Shown: piece by piece, positions 1-7,859 of the stretch
How positions within the stretch are numbered: position 1 is the first letter of the stretch
Layout of the letters: each line of letters opens with the position of its first letter
NCBI GenBank assembly: GCA_017399175.1
Contig: JAFQEE010000065.1
Location: forward strand, 1 to 64,000
DNA length: 64,000 nucleotides
DNA from: Clostridia bacterium
Lineage (GTDB): Bacteria; Bacillota; Clostridia; Oscillospirales; Acutalibacteraceae
Direction: 5' to 3'
The notes under the pieces: model-generated
Database searches by the model: none
The model's input: only the letters and a program-made list of their open reading frames with translations
What the model was told of the DNA's origin: nothing
Program-made: the position numbers and the translations under genes

Positions 1-87
1 ATGTCTTTGAATTATGGTAACTTCCGTATTGCAAAAATTGACCTTGATGAACAAATTGTTGTTTCAAGAAAAATTTACAGAAGATAA
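1..87 (+). CDS. 3' end of an unidentified gene (partial)
   Basis: The frame is open from base 1 and ends at TAA at 85-87, giving 28 residues that finish in a basic tail (VSRKIYRR). The window edge cuts the gene, so the methionine at base 1 may be internal. The residues are too few to name a family. No ribosome binding site can be checked because upstream sequence is missing, and no convincing terminator follows. The next gene is convergent on the minus strand. Confidence 0.35.
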   Translation: MSLNYGNFRIAKIDLDEQIVVSRKIYRR

Positions 88-140
88 TTAAAAACTGTAA
101 ACAATCATCCCGAACGTTTTGTAAACAATCTAGGCTTGAC

Positions 141-160
141 AGTGGGCATCCGCCCCTACA
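141..160 (+). repeat. Partial copy of the CCCCTAC-ending palindromic repeat
   Basis: The segment GTGGGCATCCGCCCCTAC resembles the better preserved copies near 60.6 and 62.9 kb: a GGGC/GCCC stem ending in CCCCTAC. It lies in a 248-bp gap without a gene. That gap also has two copies of AATCATCCCGA (102-112 and 183-193) and the rqcH terminator. Confidence 0.5.
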
Positions 161-260
161 TTTGTGGTTTATTTTAATGAGTAATCATCCCGACAAACTC
201 CAATTTATTAAGTTTAAACAATTAACTGTTCTCTTTATGAGGGCAGTTTTTGTCTTTATA

Positions 261-290
261 ACAAAAAAGAGAGAAGAATTAACTTCTCTC
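261..290 (-). terminator. Rho-independent terminator of the rqcH operon
   Basis: An 8-bp stem GAGAGAAG/CTTCTCTC (269-276 with 283-290) has a 6-nt loop. Read on the minus strand it is followed by a run of six T (complement of 263-268). It lies 46 bp beyond the rqcH stop. Confidence 0.75.
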
Positions 291-335
291 CGATGCTTAA
301 TAATTGCTAATTTTGTAGGGTTAAAAAATTTTTAT

Positions 336-2087
336 TTACTCAACCATAAGTTTTTCAACAAGTGATTTATCGGGTGTGACATATATTGTGTTATATGTGT
401 TGTATATTACTTTACCCGGTTTAGCACCTGATGGCTTTTTGACATTTTTAATCAATGTATAATCAACAGCGACTGATGAAGAATCCTTTGCTTTGCTGTG
501 GTATGAAGCAATACAAGCGGCTTCAAAAATGGCTGATTCTGTTATTTCTTTTCTGTCAGCAATTATTACAGTATGAGAACCTGCAAACTTTTGCACATGC
601 AACCACATATCATAATTCATTGCAGTTTTTAATGTGAGAATGTCATTCTGAATGTTATTTCTACCCACAAGAATTTTAAAACCGTCACTTGATTTAAATT
701 CGATTGGTGGTAATGGTTTCTCTTTTTTCTGTTTGCTACCCCTTTTAATTTTTACATATCCACCCTGCTCTAATTCTTCACGAATTTCAGCAATTTCCTT
801 TTCAGAATCTGCACGGGAAAGATTATCAAGAACCGTATCAAGATATACTAATTCTTGTTCACCGTCTAAAATGAGATTGTGGAGAAGCTTTTCTGCATTA
901 ACCGCCTTTTTGTATTCTTTAAAATACTTTTGAGCATTCTGTAAAGGACTTAATGCAGGATTAGCGGGAATTTCAATAATAATATTATTATCATAATAAT
1001 TTTCAAGATTATAAACAGATGCTTTTTCGGTTAATCTATACTGATTTGCAGTTATAAGTTCTGCATAAATACGGATTTGTTCACGATTTACACTTTTTTC
1101 TAATTCCTGTCGTCTGTTATTTATTTTTCGTGTTGTTCGCTCAACAGCACTATTTAAAATTTTAAAAAGGTCCGATGCTTTTCGCTTAATTCTGTTGATT
1201 TTATCTTTTTCAAAGTAAAAATCATCAAGCAATTCGGATATGGATTCGTATTTTTTATTGTTGAGTGTTGTTCCATATTGACGAATGTTTGTAAAAGAAA
1301 ATTCATATGGAATACCATCATTTTGAGTCAACATAAAAAATGATTTATTCAAGATGATTTCATTTCTAATTACATTTAATTCATTTTCTAATCGTTCTTT
1401 TTCAATTTCAGAAAGAATCCCGACTTGTTTATCAGTATAAATAGTTCTGTATGCTATTTCTCTGCCGACAATGGGAGAAAAGCCTTCTATAACATCAAGA
1501 ATTGCTTTTGAAAGCATTTTTTCACTATGTGTTAATATTTTGCTTGCTATGTGGGAAATATCATCAATAAGAATGTCGCATTTTTCCTGTAATGGTGGTA
1601 ACTCATATTTGAGATTTGGCAAAATTTCACGAACAGAAGATTTTTCTTCATCAATTCGTTTTACAGCATCAATAATTCTGTATTCTTCATCACAAAGAAT
1701 TATGTTACTGCGTTGTCCCATTATTTCACAGACAAGATAATATGTTGTCTTATCCCCTATTTCCGTTGTGCCATCAAAAACAAAAATAAGAATTCTGTCG
1801 TTTTTAATCTGTTTAATATCGGTTAAAACTGCACCAACAAGTCTTTTACGAAGCAACATGCAAAGCATTGGCGGAACTTTAGGATTTTCAAGATTGTATC
1901 GACTCATATGAACCCTTGGACTTTGACCGTCGCATGATAAATACAGTCTGTATGCACCATTTCGGGTACGCATAATAAACACCAACTCATTTTTAGATGG
2001 TTGATGTATTTTATCAATTTTTGAGCCTAACAGATACTCTGCAAGCTCTTTTTTTATAAGTCCTAAGGTAATTCCGTCTAATGCCAT
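336..2087 (-). CDS. rqcH: Ribosome quality control protein RqcH (NFACT family, Rqc2 homologue)
   Basis: RqcH binds stalled 50S subunits carrying peptidyl-tRNA and recruits tRNA-Ala to add C-terminal alanine tails that mark the peptide for degradation. The 583 residues are full length. The NFACT-N region carries PKVPPMLCMLLRKRL at about 69-83 and an E-x2-G-x2-SN motif at about 121-128. A coiled-coil-rich middle spans about 280-450. The C-terminal NFACT-R (DUF814) domain has the signature DMWLHVQKFAGSH at about 493-505. The start has an AAGAGG ribosome binding site. It is the last gene of trmK-nif3-rqcH, 9 bp after nif3, and ends at a terminator. Older annotations call this family fibronectin-binding protein; the ribosome role is known for the family and inferred here. 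Confidence 0.93.
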   Translation of the reverse strand: MALDGITLGLIKKELAEYLLGSKIDKIHQPSKNELVFIMRTRNGAYRLYLSCDGQSPRVHMSRYNLENPKVPPMLCMLLRKRLVGAVLTDIKQIKNDRILIFVFDGTTEIGDKTTYYLVCEIMGQRSNIILCDEEYRIIDAVKRIDEEKSSVREILPNLKYELPPLQEKCDILIDDISHIASKILTHSEKMLSKAILDVIEGFSPIVGREIAYRTIYTDKQVGILSEIEKERLENELNVIRNEIILNKSFFMLTQNDGIPYEFSFTNIRQYGTTLNNKKYESISELLDDFYFEKDKINRIKRKASDLFKILNSAVERTTRKINNRRQELEKSVNREQIRIYAELITANQYRLTEKASVYNLENYYDNNIIIEIPANPALSPLQNAQKYFKEYKKAVNAEKLLHNLILDGEQELVYLDTVLDNLSRADSEKEIAEIREELEQGGYVKIKRGSKQKKEKPLPPIEFKSSDGFKILVGRNNIQNDILTLKTAMNYDMWLHVQKFAGSHTVIIADRKEITESAIFEAACIASYHSKAKDSSSVAVDYTLIKNVKKPSGAKPGKVIYNTYNTIYVTPDKSLVEKLMVE

Positions 2088-2096
2088 AAAAACCTC

Positions 2097-2840
2097 TTAA
2101 ATCGTAATTATAGGTGTTTCTTGATGTGCTAAAACACAAGAAATATCAAATTGATTTTTAATCTTGTTAATAAGGGGCAGGATTGCAATCATCTCTGTTT
2201 CAAAATGACCTGCCGCAACCAATAAAATGCCCATTTCATCTGCATCCAGGAAAGCGTGATGTGAGGCATCACCTGTAAGTAAAGCATCACAATTAAACTC
2301 TTTTGCCAATTCAAGATAGTCACTTCCTGAACCACTGCAAACAGCAACTTTTTTTATGTTATTGTTTATTGAATTATGTCTAACAGTGCCACAGAGAACA
2401 CTTTTAATGTGATTTACAAATACTTCAGTTGGAACTTCAAGATTGTATTCAGCAACATTAAGACAAGTGTTCTCAATCTTTTTGAATGTGTCAAATCCAA
2501 CAGTATTACATAAAATATCATTAACACCATCTATGGCTTTATCGTAGTTAGTGTGAGCACAAATAATGCTTATATTGTTTTTGATAAGTTTATAAATAAG
2601 GCTATCACTTAAAACATTTGAAACAGGCTTAAAAATAATCGGATGATGAGTGATAATGAGTTCAGCACCATAATCAATAGCCTGTTCTATGATATCAGAT
2701 GTTACATCAAGAGCAAAAAGAATTTTTGAAACTTCTGCAGTTTTGTCACCAACCAAAAGTCCTGAATTATCCCATTCTTCTTGAGTATTAAATGGTGCAA
2801 TCAAATCCATGTAATTGTAAATGTCCTTTACTGTTGCCAT
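2097..2840 (-). CDS. Nif3/YqfO family dinuclear metal-centre protein
   Basis: Member of the DUF34/NIF3 family, whose proteins form hexameric rings with a dinuclear metal site. The cellular function is not settled; the label GTP cyclohydrolase I type 2 homologue is historical. Visible metal-site motifs are ITHHPI (about 63-68), AHTNYD (about 95-100) and GHFETE near residue 217. At 247 residues it is the short form without the inserted PII-like domain. Its first codons overlap the 3' end of trmK by 13 bp, the standard Firmicutes trmK-nif3 (yqfN-yqfO) pairing, which suggests translational coupling. Confidence 0.9.
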   Translation of the reverse strand: MATVKDIYNYMDLIAPFNTQEEWDNSGLLVGDKTAEVSKILFALDVTSDIIEQAIDYGAELIITHHPIIFKPVSNVLSDSLIYKLIKNNISIICAHTNYDKAIDGVNDILCNTVGFDTFKKIENTCLNVAEYNLEVPTEVFVNHIKSVLCGTVRHNSINNNIKKVAVCSGSGSDYLELAKEFNCDALLTGDASHHAFLDADEMGILLVAAGHFETEMIAILPLINKIKNQFDISCVLAHQETPIITI

Positions 2841-3496
2841 TGTTTTAACTCACCTACCAATTCTTCAAGGTCTGTACACTCTTTATCTGCTTTTTTTAAG
2901 GCATCAAGTTTTTTCTTGTATTTATTATAAATTTTACTGAGATATTCTTTTGATAAATCATCGTTATTATGTGGTAATTTCCCGACAATTAAATCAAGGT
3001 CAGTATATGCTGTTTCATCACTATAATAATAACAACTTAAAATTATGTAAAGCTTGTCACCATCTTTTGCGACAACTTCCTTATCAATAATAAATTTATT
3101 ATCAAAAAGTGTTTTTCGTAACTCCTCAACATGAGTCATTGGTTGTAAAATCAAATGAATATTCTCATTTTTTAGCCAATGAGTACGCTCAATAAATGAA
3201 GAAATAAGTAATCCACCCATACCTGCAACTGCGATTTCGTGGGCTTCATTTTCTTTAAAATTATCAAGTCCGTCCGAAAGTCGCAATTCGATTTGTTCGG
3301 AATATCCGTATGAAACAACAGCATCCCTTGCATTTTCAAGAGGACCAACACGCAAATCGGCTGCAATAGCCTTTTTCGTAATTCCATTTTCAACTAAATA
3401 CACAGGAAGATATGCATGGTCTGTACCGATATCAGCAAAAATTTTATCTTTTCGCACTAAATCAGCAATCGCCATTAATCTATTATCAAGTTTCAT
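2828..3496 (-). CDS. trmK: tRNA (adenine(22)-N1)-methyltransferase TrmK
   Basis: SAM-dependent enzyme that methylates N1 of adenine 22 in tRNA. The SAM motif ADIGTDHAYLP is at residues 21-31 and AGMGG is at 91-95, both characteristic of the YqfN/TrmK family. A GTG codon four codons upstream (3508) keeps the frame open. I chose the ATG at 3496 because GGTGA lies 5 nt before it, while the GTG has no ribosome binding site. The protein is 222 residues, normal for the family. Only 60 bp separate it from the DUF1858 gene upstream, and a terminator-like hairpin fills most of that gap. Confidence 0.9.
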   Translation of the reverse strand: MKLDNRLMAIADLVRKDKIFADIGTDHAYLPVYLVENGITKKAIAADLRVGPLENARDAVVSYGYSEQIELRLSDGLDNFKENEAHEIAVAGMGGLLISSFIERTHWLKNENIHLILQPMTHVEELRKTLFDNKFIIDKEVVAKDGDKLYIILSCYYYSDETAYTDLDLIVGKLPHNNDDLSKEYLSKIYNKYKKKLDALKKADKECTDLEELVGELKQWQQ

Positions 3497-3512
3497 ACTA
3501 ATCACCACACTT

Positions 3513-3549
3513 TTTAAAAATCCCCCTATTAAATATAGGAGGATTTTTT
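3513..3549 (-). terminator. Terminator-like hairpin after the DUF1858 gene
   Basis: An 11-bp stem AATCCCCCTAT/ATAGGAGGATT with one mismatch is flanked by A and T runs on both sides, so it could act in either direction. It sits directly between the DUF1858 gene and trmK, leaving little room for a separate trmK promoter. Confidence 0.7.
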
Positions 3550-3556
3550 TAGTTAA

Positions 3557-3769
3557 TTATTTTTCGGCATTTTCCTTAAGAAACTGGTTAATACCATCAA
3601 CAAACTCGTCAGGGTCAACACCGTGAACCATACAAGCCTGTTCAACAGTTTCTCCTCTTGCAGAAGGACAACCAAGGCAATGCATACCAAGGCTTAAGAA
3701 GAAAGGAACTGTCTCTCTTGCATTATCAAGGATTTCACCGATATTCATATCTTTTGTAACCTGAAACAT
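3557..3769 (-). CDS. DUF1858 / hybrid-cluster-associated redox disulfide protein
   Basis: A 70-residue protein matching the small DUF1858 family (also described as prismane-associated redox disulfide domain). It has a single CXXC pair, C31-L-G-C34, after a hydrophobic helix, followed by the family's GETVEQAC region. These domains are presumed to act in thiol-disulfide chemistry or metal binding; no substrate is known. It begins 3 bp after the ileS stop, so it is almost certainly cotranscribed with ileS, and a hairpin terminator follows. No hybrid-cluster protein is encoded nearby. Confidence 0.85.
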   Translation of the reverse strand: MFQVTKDMNIGEILDNARETVPFFLSLGMHCLGCPSARGETVEQACMVHGVDPDEFVDGINQFLKENAEK

Positions 3770-3772
3770 CTT

Positions 3773-6700
3773 TTATTCTCCTTTTGCTACTGATACAGTA
3801 ACTTTTTTGTCATTTACTGTGAACTCATTTGAATAATCTGCATTTAATTCTGCATTGATAACAAGATTATCAGCAAGAAGCTCGCTTGCAATAAATGCAA
3901 GTTTTTCAGTAAGTGCATTTACGATAAACTCATCATCAACATTGATTGCAGCGATAATTCTCTGTTCAACCTGATATCCTGCTTCTTTACGAGCAACCTG
4001 ACACTGACGGATAATATCACGAACAACGCCTTCTTTAAGAAGCTCATCAGTAAGAACGATATCAAGTGCAACAACAGCACCCTGAGTAAATTCTGCTGAA
4101 ACAACACCGTCTTTTGTCTTTGACTGAACAGCGAAGATTGATGAATCAAATTTTTCGTCCCAACCTGGAACTGCAACTTCACCACCTGCAACAACTGCAG
4201 CAGTAAGAGCCTTCATTTCGTCAGCAGAAAGACCTTCAAGAGTCTGCTTCATCTTATTAACATTCTGTTTAAGAACAGCACCTGCAACCTTAAAGTTAAC
4301 AGCAAGGAACTGGTCCTCAAGAACATTGATATCATCAATATATTCAACTGCTTTGATGTTAAGTTCATCAAGAATATTCTTCTCAAAAGTCTTAACTTTA
4401 TCAGCAGTTTCATTATCACAGCAAACGAAAAGTTTTGCGAGTGGCTGACGAACCTTAATCTGCTGTTCGTTACGAAGTCTCATTGCAGTAGCAATTACAT
4501 CACGAACAAGTGCAGTCTGTTCGATAACACCGTCGTCAGTAACACCTTCGATTTCTGTTGGCCAATCGCTGAGGTGAACTGATTCTGCTACTGTTGGGTC
4601 GCACTTTCTGATAAGATTCTGCCAGATATAGTCTGTCATAAACGGAATAATAGGAGCCATTGTCTGAACACAAACCTTCAATGCATTGAAAAGTGTCCAG
4701 TAAGCAACCATCTTATCCTGCTGGTCTTCTGTTTTCCAGAAACGACGACGGTTTACTCTGATATACCAGTTAGAAATATCATCAACAAATACTTCGAAAT
4801 CCTTAATAAGAGCAGATGATTTATATTCATCCATTGATGTAGTTGCTTTCTTAAGGTATTCGTTTGTTCTTACAACAAGCCATTTATCGATTGGAGTTAA
4901 TTTCCCGAAATCAATTTTATATTCAGCAAAGTTTGGTTTATCAAGCTGTGCATATGTTTCAAAGAATGTATAGATATTCCAGAAACCGAGCATCTTTCTT
5001 CTTGCTTCATCACCAAGGTTATAACCGAAACGAACGTCGTTTGTATTTGGTGCACTACCGTAAAGGTAACGAACTGTATCAGCACCGATTTTCTCAGCAG
5101 CCTCATCAAACTTAATCATAAAGCCTGTCTTTGAGAATTTTGAGCCATCTTCAGCAACAACCATACCGTTAGTAACAACTCTTTCGTATGGTGCTTTACC
5201 TACAAGAACAGTACTCATAAAGAGCATTGAATAGAACCAGAGTCTAACCTGTTCGTGCATTTCTGTAACCCATTCTGCAGGGAAGTTCTTTTCCCATGCT
5301 TCACGGTCTGTGAAGTAACCAAGTGTTGAGAATGGAACGATACCGGCATCAAGCCAAACGTCACCGATATCTGAAATACGAGAAACTTCTTTTCCACAAT
5401 GAGGGCACTTAATCTTAACTTCGTCAACCCAAGGTCTGTGAAGTTCAGGAAGAGCATCAACCTGTGCAGGGTCAACAGCCTTTTCACGAAGTTCATCCTT
5501 TGAGCCTATAACTGTGATATGACCACAACTACAAGGATAGAAAGGAAGTGGCATACCGTAATAACGCTTACGAGAAATGTTCCAGTCACCCATATTTGTA
5601 AGCCAGTCATTCATACGCTTACCGTTTGAAGCAGGTTCCCATTTAACTGAATTTGCACATTCAATAAGTTTAGGTTTGATTTCACTTGTCTTAATGTACC
5701 AAGCAGGAACAAGACGGAAAACAATTTCGCTCTTACATCTCCAGCATACAGGATAGCTGTGTTCGTGTGGTTCAACTTTATAAAGTTTGTTCTGTTCATC
5801 GAGTTTTTCGAAAACTTCGTCAGCGATTGTGTGGCTATCTTTACCTGACATAAAACCAAAGCCCTCAAGATAAATACCCATATCATCGATAGGCATAACC
5901 TTTGGAAGACCAAGTCTTTCACCAAGTTCAAAGTCTTCGATACCGCAACCAGGAGCAATATGAACAACGCCTGTACCTTCATCAGCAGCAACGTCTTCCC
6001 AAGCTACGATTTTGTGTTCAATACCTGCCTGTGCTTCCAAATCAGCAAAGCAAGTTTCATAATGATACCCTACAAGTTCTTCACCCTTGAGTGCACGAAT
6101 AACTTCAACCTTATCGTCACCAAGGTATTTAATTGCATTTTTAGCAAGAATCAATGTCTGTTCATCACTCTTGATTTTAACTTCAACATAGTCAATTTCA
6201 GGATTAACTGCCAAAGCAACGTTTGAAGAAAGAGTCCAAGGAGTAGTTGTCCAAACAAGGATTTTTGAATCAAGTTCTTCAATAGGAAGTTTAAAGAAAA
6301 CTGAATTGTGTGTCATCATCTTATATGAACCTGTCATTTCGTGTTCAGAAAGAGATGTACCACAACGAGGACACCAAGGCATTGGCTTGTATTCACGCTG
6401 AATCCAACCGTGATTATCACATTCCTTTAAGAAATGCCAGATACCCTGAATGTTAAGGTCTGTATTTGTGTAGTATGAGTTATCCCAATCCATCCACATA
6501 CCAAGTCTTTTTGACTGTTCTGTAATGATACCTGAGAAATGCTTAACACGGTCAACACATTGACGTGTAAACTTGTCCATACCGTAATTTTCGATATCCT
6601 TTTTTGTTTTGAAACCAAGCTGTTTTTCAACTTCAACTTCAACCCAAAGTCCCTGTGAGTCGAAACCGTTCTGACGACGGCAATCATAACCTCTCATTGA

Positions 6701-6919
6701 CTTGTAACGGATAAATGTATCCTTTGTGCTTCTACCCCAAGCGTGGTGAATACCCATTGGATTGTTAGCAGTAATAGGACCGTCAAGGAAACGGAACATT
6801 TTCTTACCCTTATTTTTCTCAACGAGTTTTTCATAGAACTTTTCTCTGTCCCAGAGCTCCATCACTTCGTGCTCAAGCTCGACAAAGAGATTTTTTTCGT
6901 CTGCCACTATATTGTCCAC
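3773..6919 (-). CDS. ileS: Isoleucyl-tRNA synthetase, IleRS2-like with GXHH signature
   Basis: Charges tRNA-Ile with isoleucine; 1048 residues. The class I signature is atypical: NPMGIHHAWGR, with GIHH at residues 56-59 replacing canonical HXGH. The KMSKS loop reads KFSKT (594-598). The editing domain shows WTTTPWTL (223-230) and GTGVVHIAPG (315-324). Cysteine pairs CPRC (183-186), CWRC (392-395) and CPHC (505-508) suggest zinc sites. Length and sequence style fit the eukaryote-like IleRS2 clade, known for mupirocin resistance; it is the only ileS in the window. A promoter lies 36 bp upstream. The leader is too short for a T-box, unlike thrS. A DUF1858 gene follows. Confidence 0.95.
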   Translation of the reverse strand: MDNIVADEKNLFVELEHEVMELWDREKFYEKLVEKNKGKKMFRFLDGPITANNPMGIHHAWGRSTKDTFIRYKSMRGYDCRRQNGFDSQGLWVEVEVEKQLGFKTKKDIENYGMDKFTRQCVDRVKHFSGIITEQSKRLGMWMDWDNSYYTNTDLNIQGIWHFLKECDNHGWIQREYKPMPWCPRCGTSLSEHEMTGSYKMMTHNSVFFKLPIEELDSKILVWTTTPWTLSSNVALAVNPEIDYVEVKIKSDEQTLILAKNAIKYLGDDKVEVIRALKGEELVGYHYETCFADLEAQAGIEHKIVAWEDVAADEGTGVVHIAPGCGIEDFELGERLGLPKVMPIDDMGIYLEGFGFMSGKDSHTIADEVFEKLDEQNKLYKVEPHEHSYPVCWRCKSEIVFRLVPAWYIKTSEIKPKLIECANSVKWEPASNGKRMNDWLTNMGDWNISRKRYYGMPLPFYPCSCGHITVIGSKDELREKAVDPAQVDALPELHRPWVDEVKIKCPHCGKEVSRISDIGDVWLDAGIVPFSTLGYFTDREAWEKNFPAEWVTEMHEQVRLWFYSMLFMSTVLVGKAPYERVVTNGMVVAEDGSKFSKTGFMIKFDEAAEKIGADTVRYLYGSAPNTNDVRFGYNLGDEARRKMLGFWNIYTFFETYAQLDKPNFAEYKIDFGKLTPIDKWLVVRTNEYLKKATTSMDEYKSSALIKDFEVFVDDISNWYIRVNRRRFWKTEDQQDKMVAYWTLFNALKVCVQTMAPIIPFMTDYIWQNLIRKCDPTVAESVHLSDWPTEIEGVTDDGVIEQTALVRDVIATAMRLRNEQQIKVRQPLAKLFVCCDNETADKVKTFEKNILDELNIKAVEYIDDINVLEDQFLAVNFKVAGAVLKQNVNKMKQTLEGLSADEMKALTAAVVAGGEVAVPGWDEKFDSSIFAVQSKTKDGVVSAEFTQGAVVALDIVLTDELLKEGVVRDIIRQCQVARKEAGYQVEQRIIAAINVDDEFIVNALTEKLAFIASELLADNLVINAELNADYSNEFTVNDKKVTVSVAKGE

Positions 6920-6954
6920 CTTTCAAGTGATAATATCCTAAAATGTCACAATAT

Positions 6955-6982
6955 ATTATACACGAATAGGATTAAATTTCAA
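6955..6982 (-). promoter_or_regulatory. Sigma-A-type promoter of ileS
   Basis: On the minus strand TTGAAA (6977-6982), a 16-nt spacer and TATAAT (6955-6960) precede ileS. The predicted leader is about 30-35 nt, with AAGGTGG as ribosome binding site. An 11-bp direct repeat, TTTCAAGTGAT, occurs at 6921-6931 and again over the -35 box at 6977-6987. Confidence 0.7.
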
Positions 6983-7013
6983 GTGATTTATGGAAAATAA
7001 TGAATAATTATGA

Positions 7014-7262
7014 CTATTTATTAAGGTATTTTTCTTTTGTTGCCATTCCACCACGGATATGACGCTCTTCTTTGTTGATATCAAGGACTTTTCTAACCTC
7101 TTTATAAAGGCTTGGATTAACTTTTGAAAGACGTTTTGAAACATCCATATGTACTGTACTTTTGCTTACACCAAATACTTTTGCAGTAGCCCTTACCGTT
7201 GAATTATTTTCTACTATGTACTCACCCAATAACAATGCTCGTTTATCAACTAAATCATTCAA
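7014..7262 (-). CDS. spoIIID: Sporulation transcriptional regulator SpoIIID
   Basis: Small DNA-binding regulator that, with sigma-E, adjusts gene expression in the mother cell during sporulation. The sequence shows the family helix-turn-helix TVRATAKVFGVSKSTVHMD and the C-terminal RHIRGGMATKEKY segment. Start: an in-frame ATG at 7283 lies upstream, but AGGAGGG (7269-7275) sits inside that stretch, 6 nt before a TTG codon at 7262. I therefore place the start at TTG, giving 82 residues. The gene is divergent from the phosphatase gene. It is direct evidence of a sporulation programme. Confidence 0.93.
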   Translation of the reverse strand: MNDLVDKRALLLGEYIVENNSTVRATAKVFGVSKSTVHMDVSKRLSKVNPSLYKEVRKVLDINKEERHIRGGMATKEKYLNK

Positions 7263-7367
7263 AACAAACCCTCCTGTTCTCATATATAAATATGAAAAAT
7301 AGAATTGTTTTATAACTTGAAAATAAATAATGATATGATAGAATTATAGTAGAAAGGTTTGATAATA

Positions 7368-7841
7368 ATGATTAAAATTATGTTTGTTTGTCATGGGAAT
7401 ATTTGTCGTTCGACTATGGCTGAATTTGTTATGAAAGATATTGTGAAAAAGAATGGAATGGAAAACGATTTTCTTATTTGTTCAAGTGCCACAAGTACAG
7501 AAGAAATTGGTAGTGACACTCATTGGGGCACAAAGAAAATTCTTGATGAAATGGGTATTCCATATACTAAAAGACAATCTGTGCAATTAAAAAAATCCGA
7601 CTATGAAAAATACGATTTCATAATCGGAATGGATAGTGCAAATATGAGAAACATCAACCGAATTATCGGTTATGACAAGGATAACAAAATACACAAGCTA
7701 TTAAGTTTTGCACATATTGACCGAGATGTTGCCGACCCTTGGTACACAAGAGATTTCAAAACAACATATGACGATGTTTTAATTGGATGCACAAAATTAT
7801 TCAATTATATATTACATAAAAACGAAACCACTATTAATTAA
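7368..7841 (+). CDS. Low molecular weight protein-tyrosine phosphatase
   Basis: Cytoplasmic phosphatase of the LMW-PTP/arsenate reductase fold. The catalytic loop CHGNICRS gives C8-X5-R14, and the general acid aspartate is D123 in DPWYTRDF. The 157 residues fit the family. The start ATG at 7368 follows AGAAAGG (7351-7357); an upstream TTG at 7359 overlaps that ribosome binding site and is less likely. These enzymes often counteract bacterial tyrosine kinases, but no kinase is encoded nearby, so its substrate is unknown. The stop overlaps a strong terminator hairpin. Confidence 0.92.
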   Translation: MIKIMFVCHGNICRSTMAEFVMKDIVKKNGMENDFLICSSATSTEEIGSDTHWGTKKILDEMGIPYTKRQSVQLKKSDYEKYDFIIGMDSANMRNINRIIGYDKDNKIHKLLSFAHIDRDVADPWYTRDFKTTYDDVLIGCTKLFNYILHKNETTIN

Positions 7842-7857
7842 AATAGTGGTTTGCTTG
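7825..7857 (+). terminator. Terminator of the LMW phosphatase gene
   Basis: A perfect 11-bp stem AAACCACTATT/AATAGTGGTTT (7825-7835 with 7842-7852) is followed by GCTTGTTTT. It overlaps the phosphatase stop codon and separates it from the convergent LRR gene. Confidence 0.85.
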
Positions 7858-7859
7858 TT

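Noticed and set aside
162..365. Plus-strand ORF after the first partial gene
   Set aside because: It runs through the rqcH terminator and into rqcH on the other strand; no ribosome binding site.
5960..6226. Plus-strand and minus-strand frames inside ileS
   Set aside because: Shadow frames of a long well-supported gene; no independent evidence.
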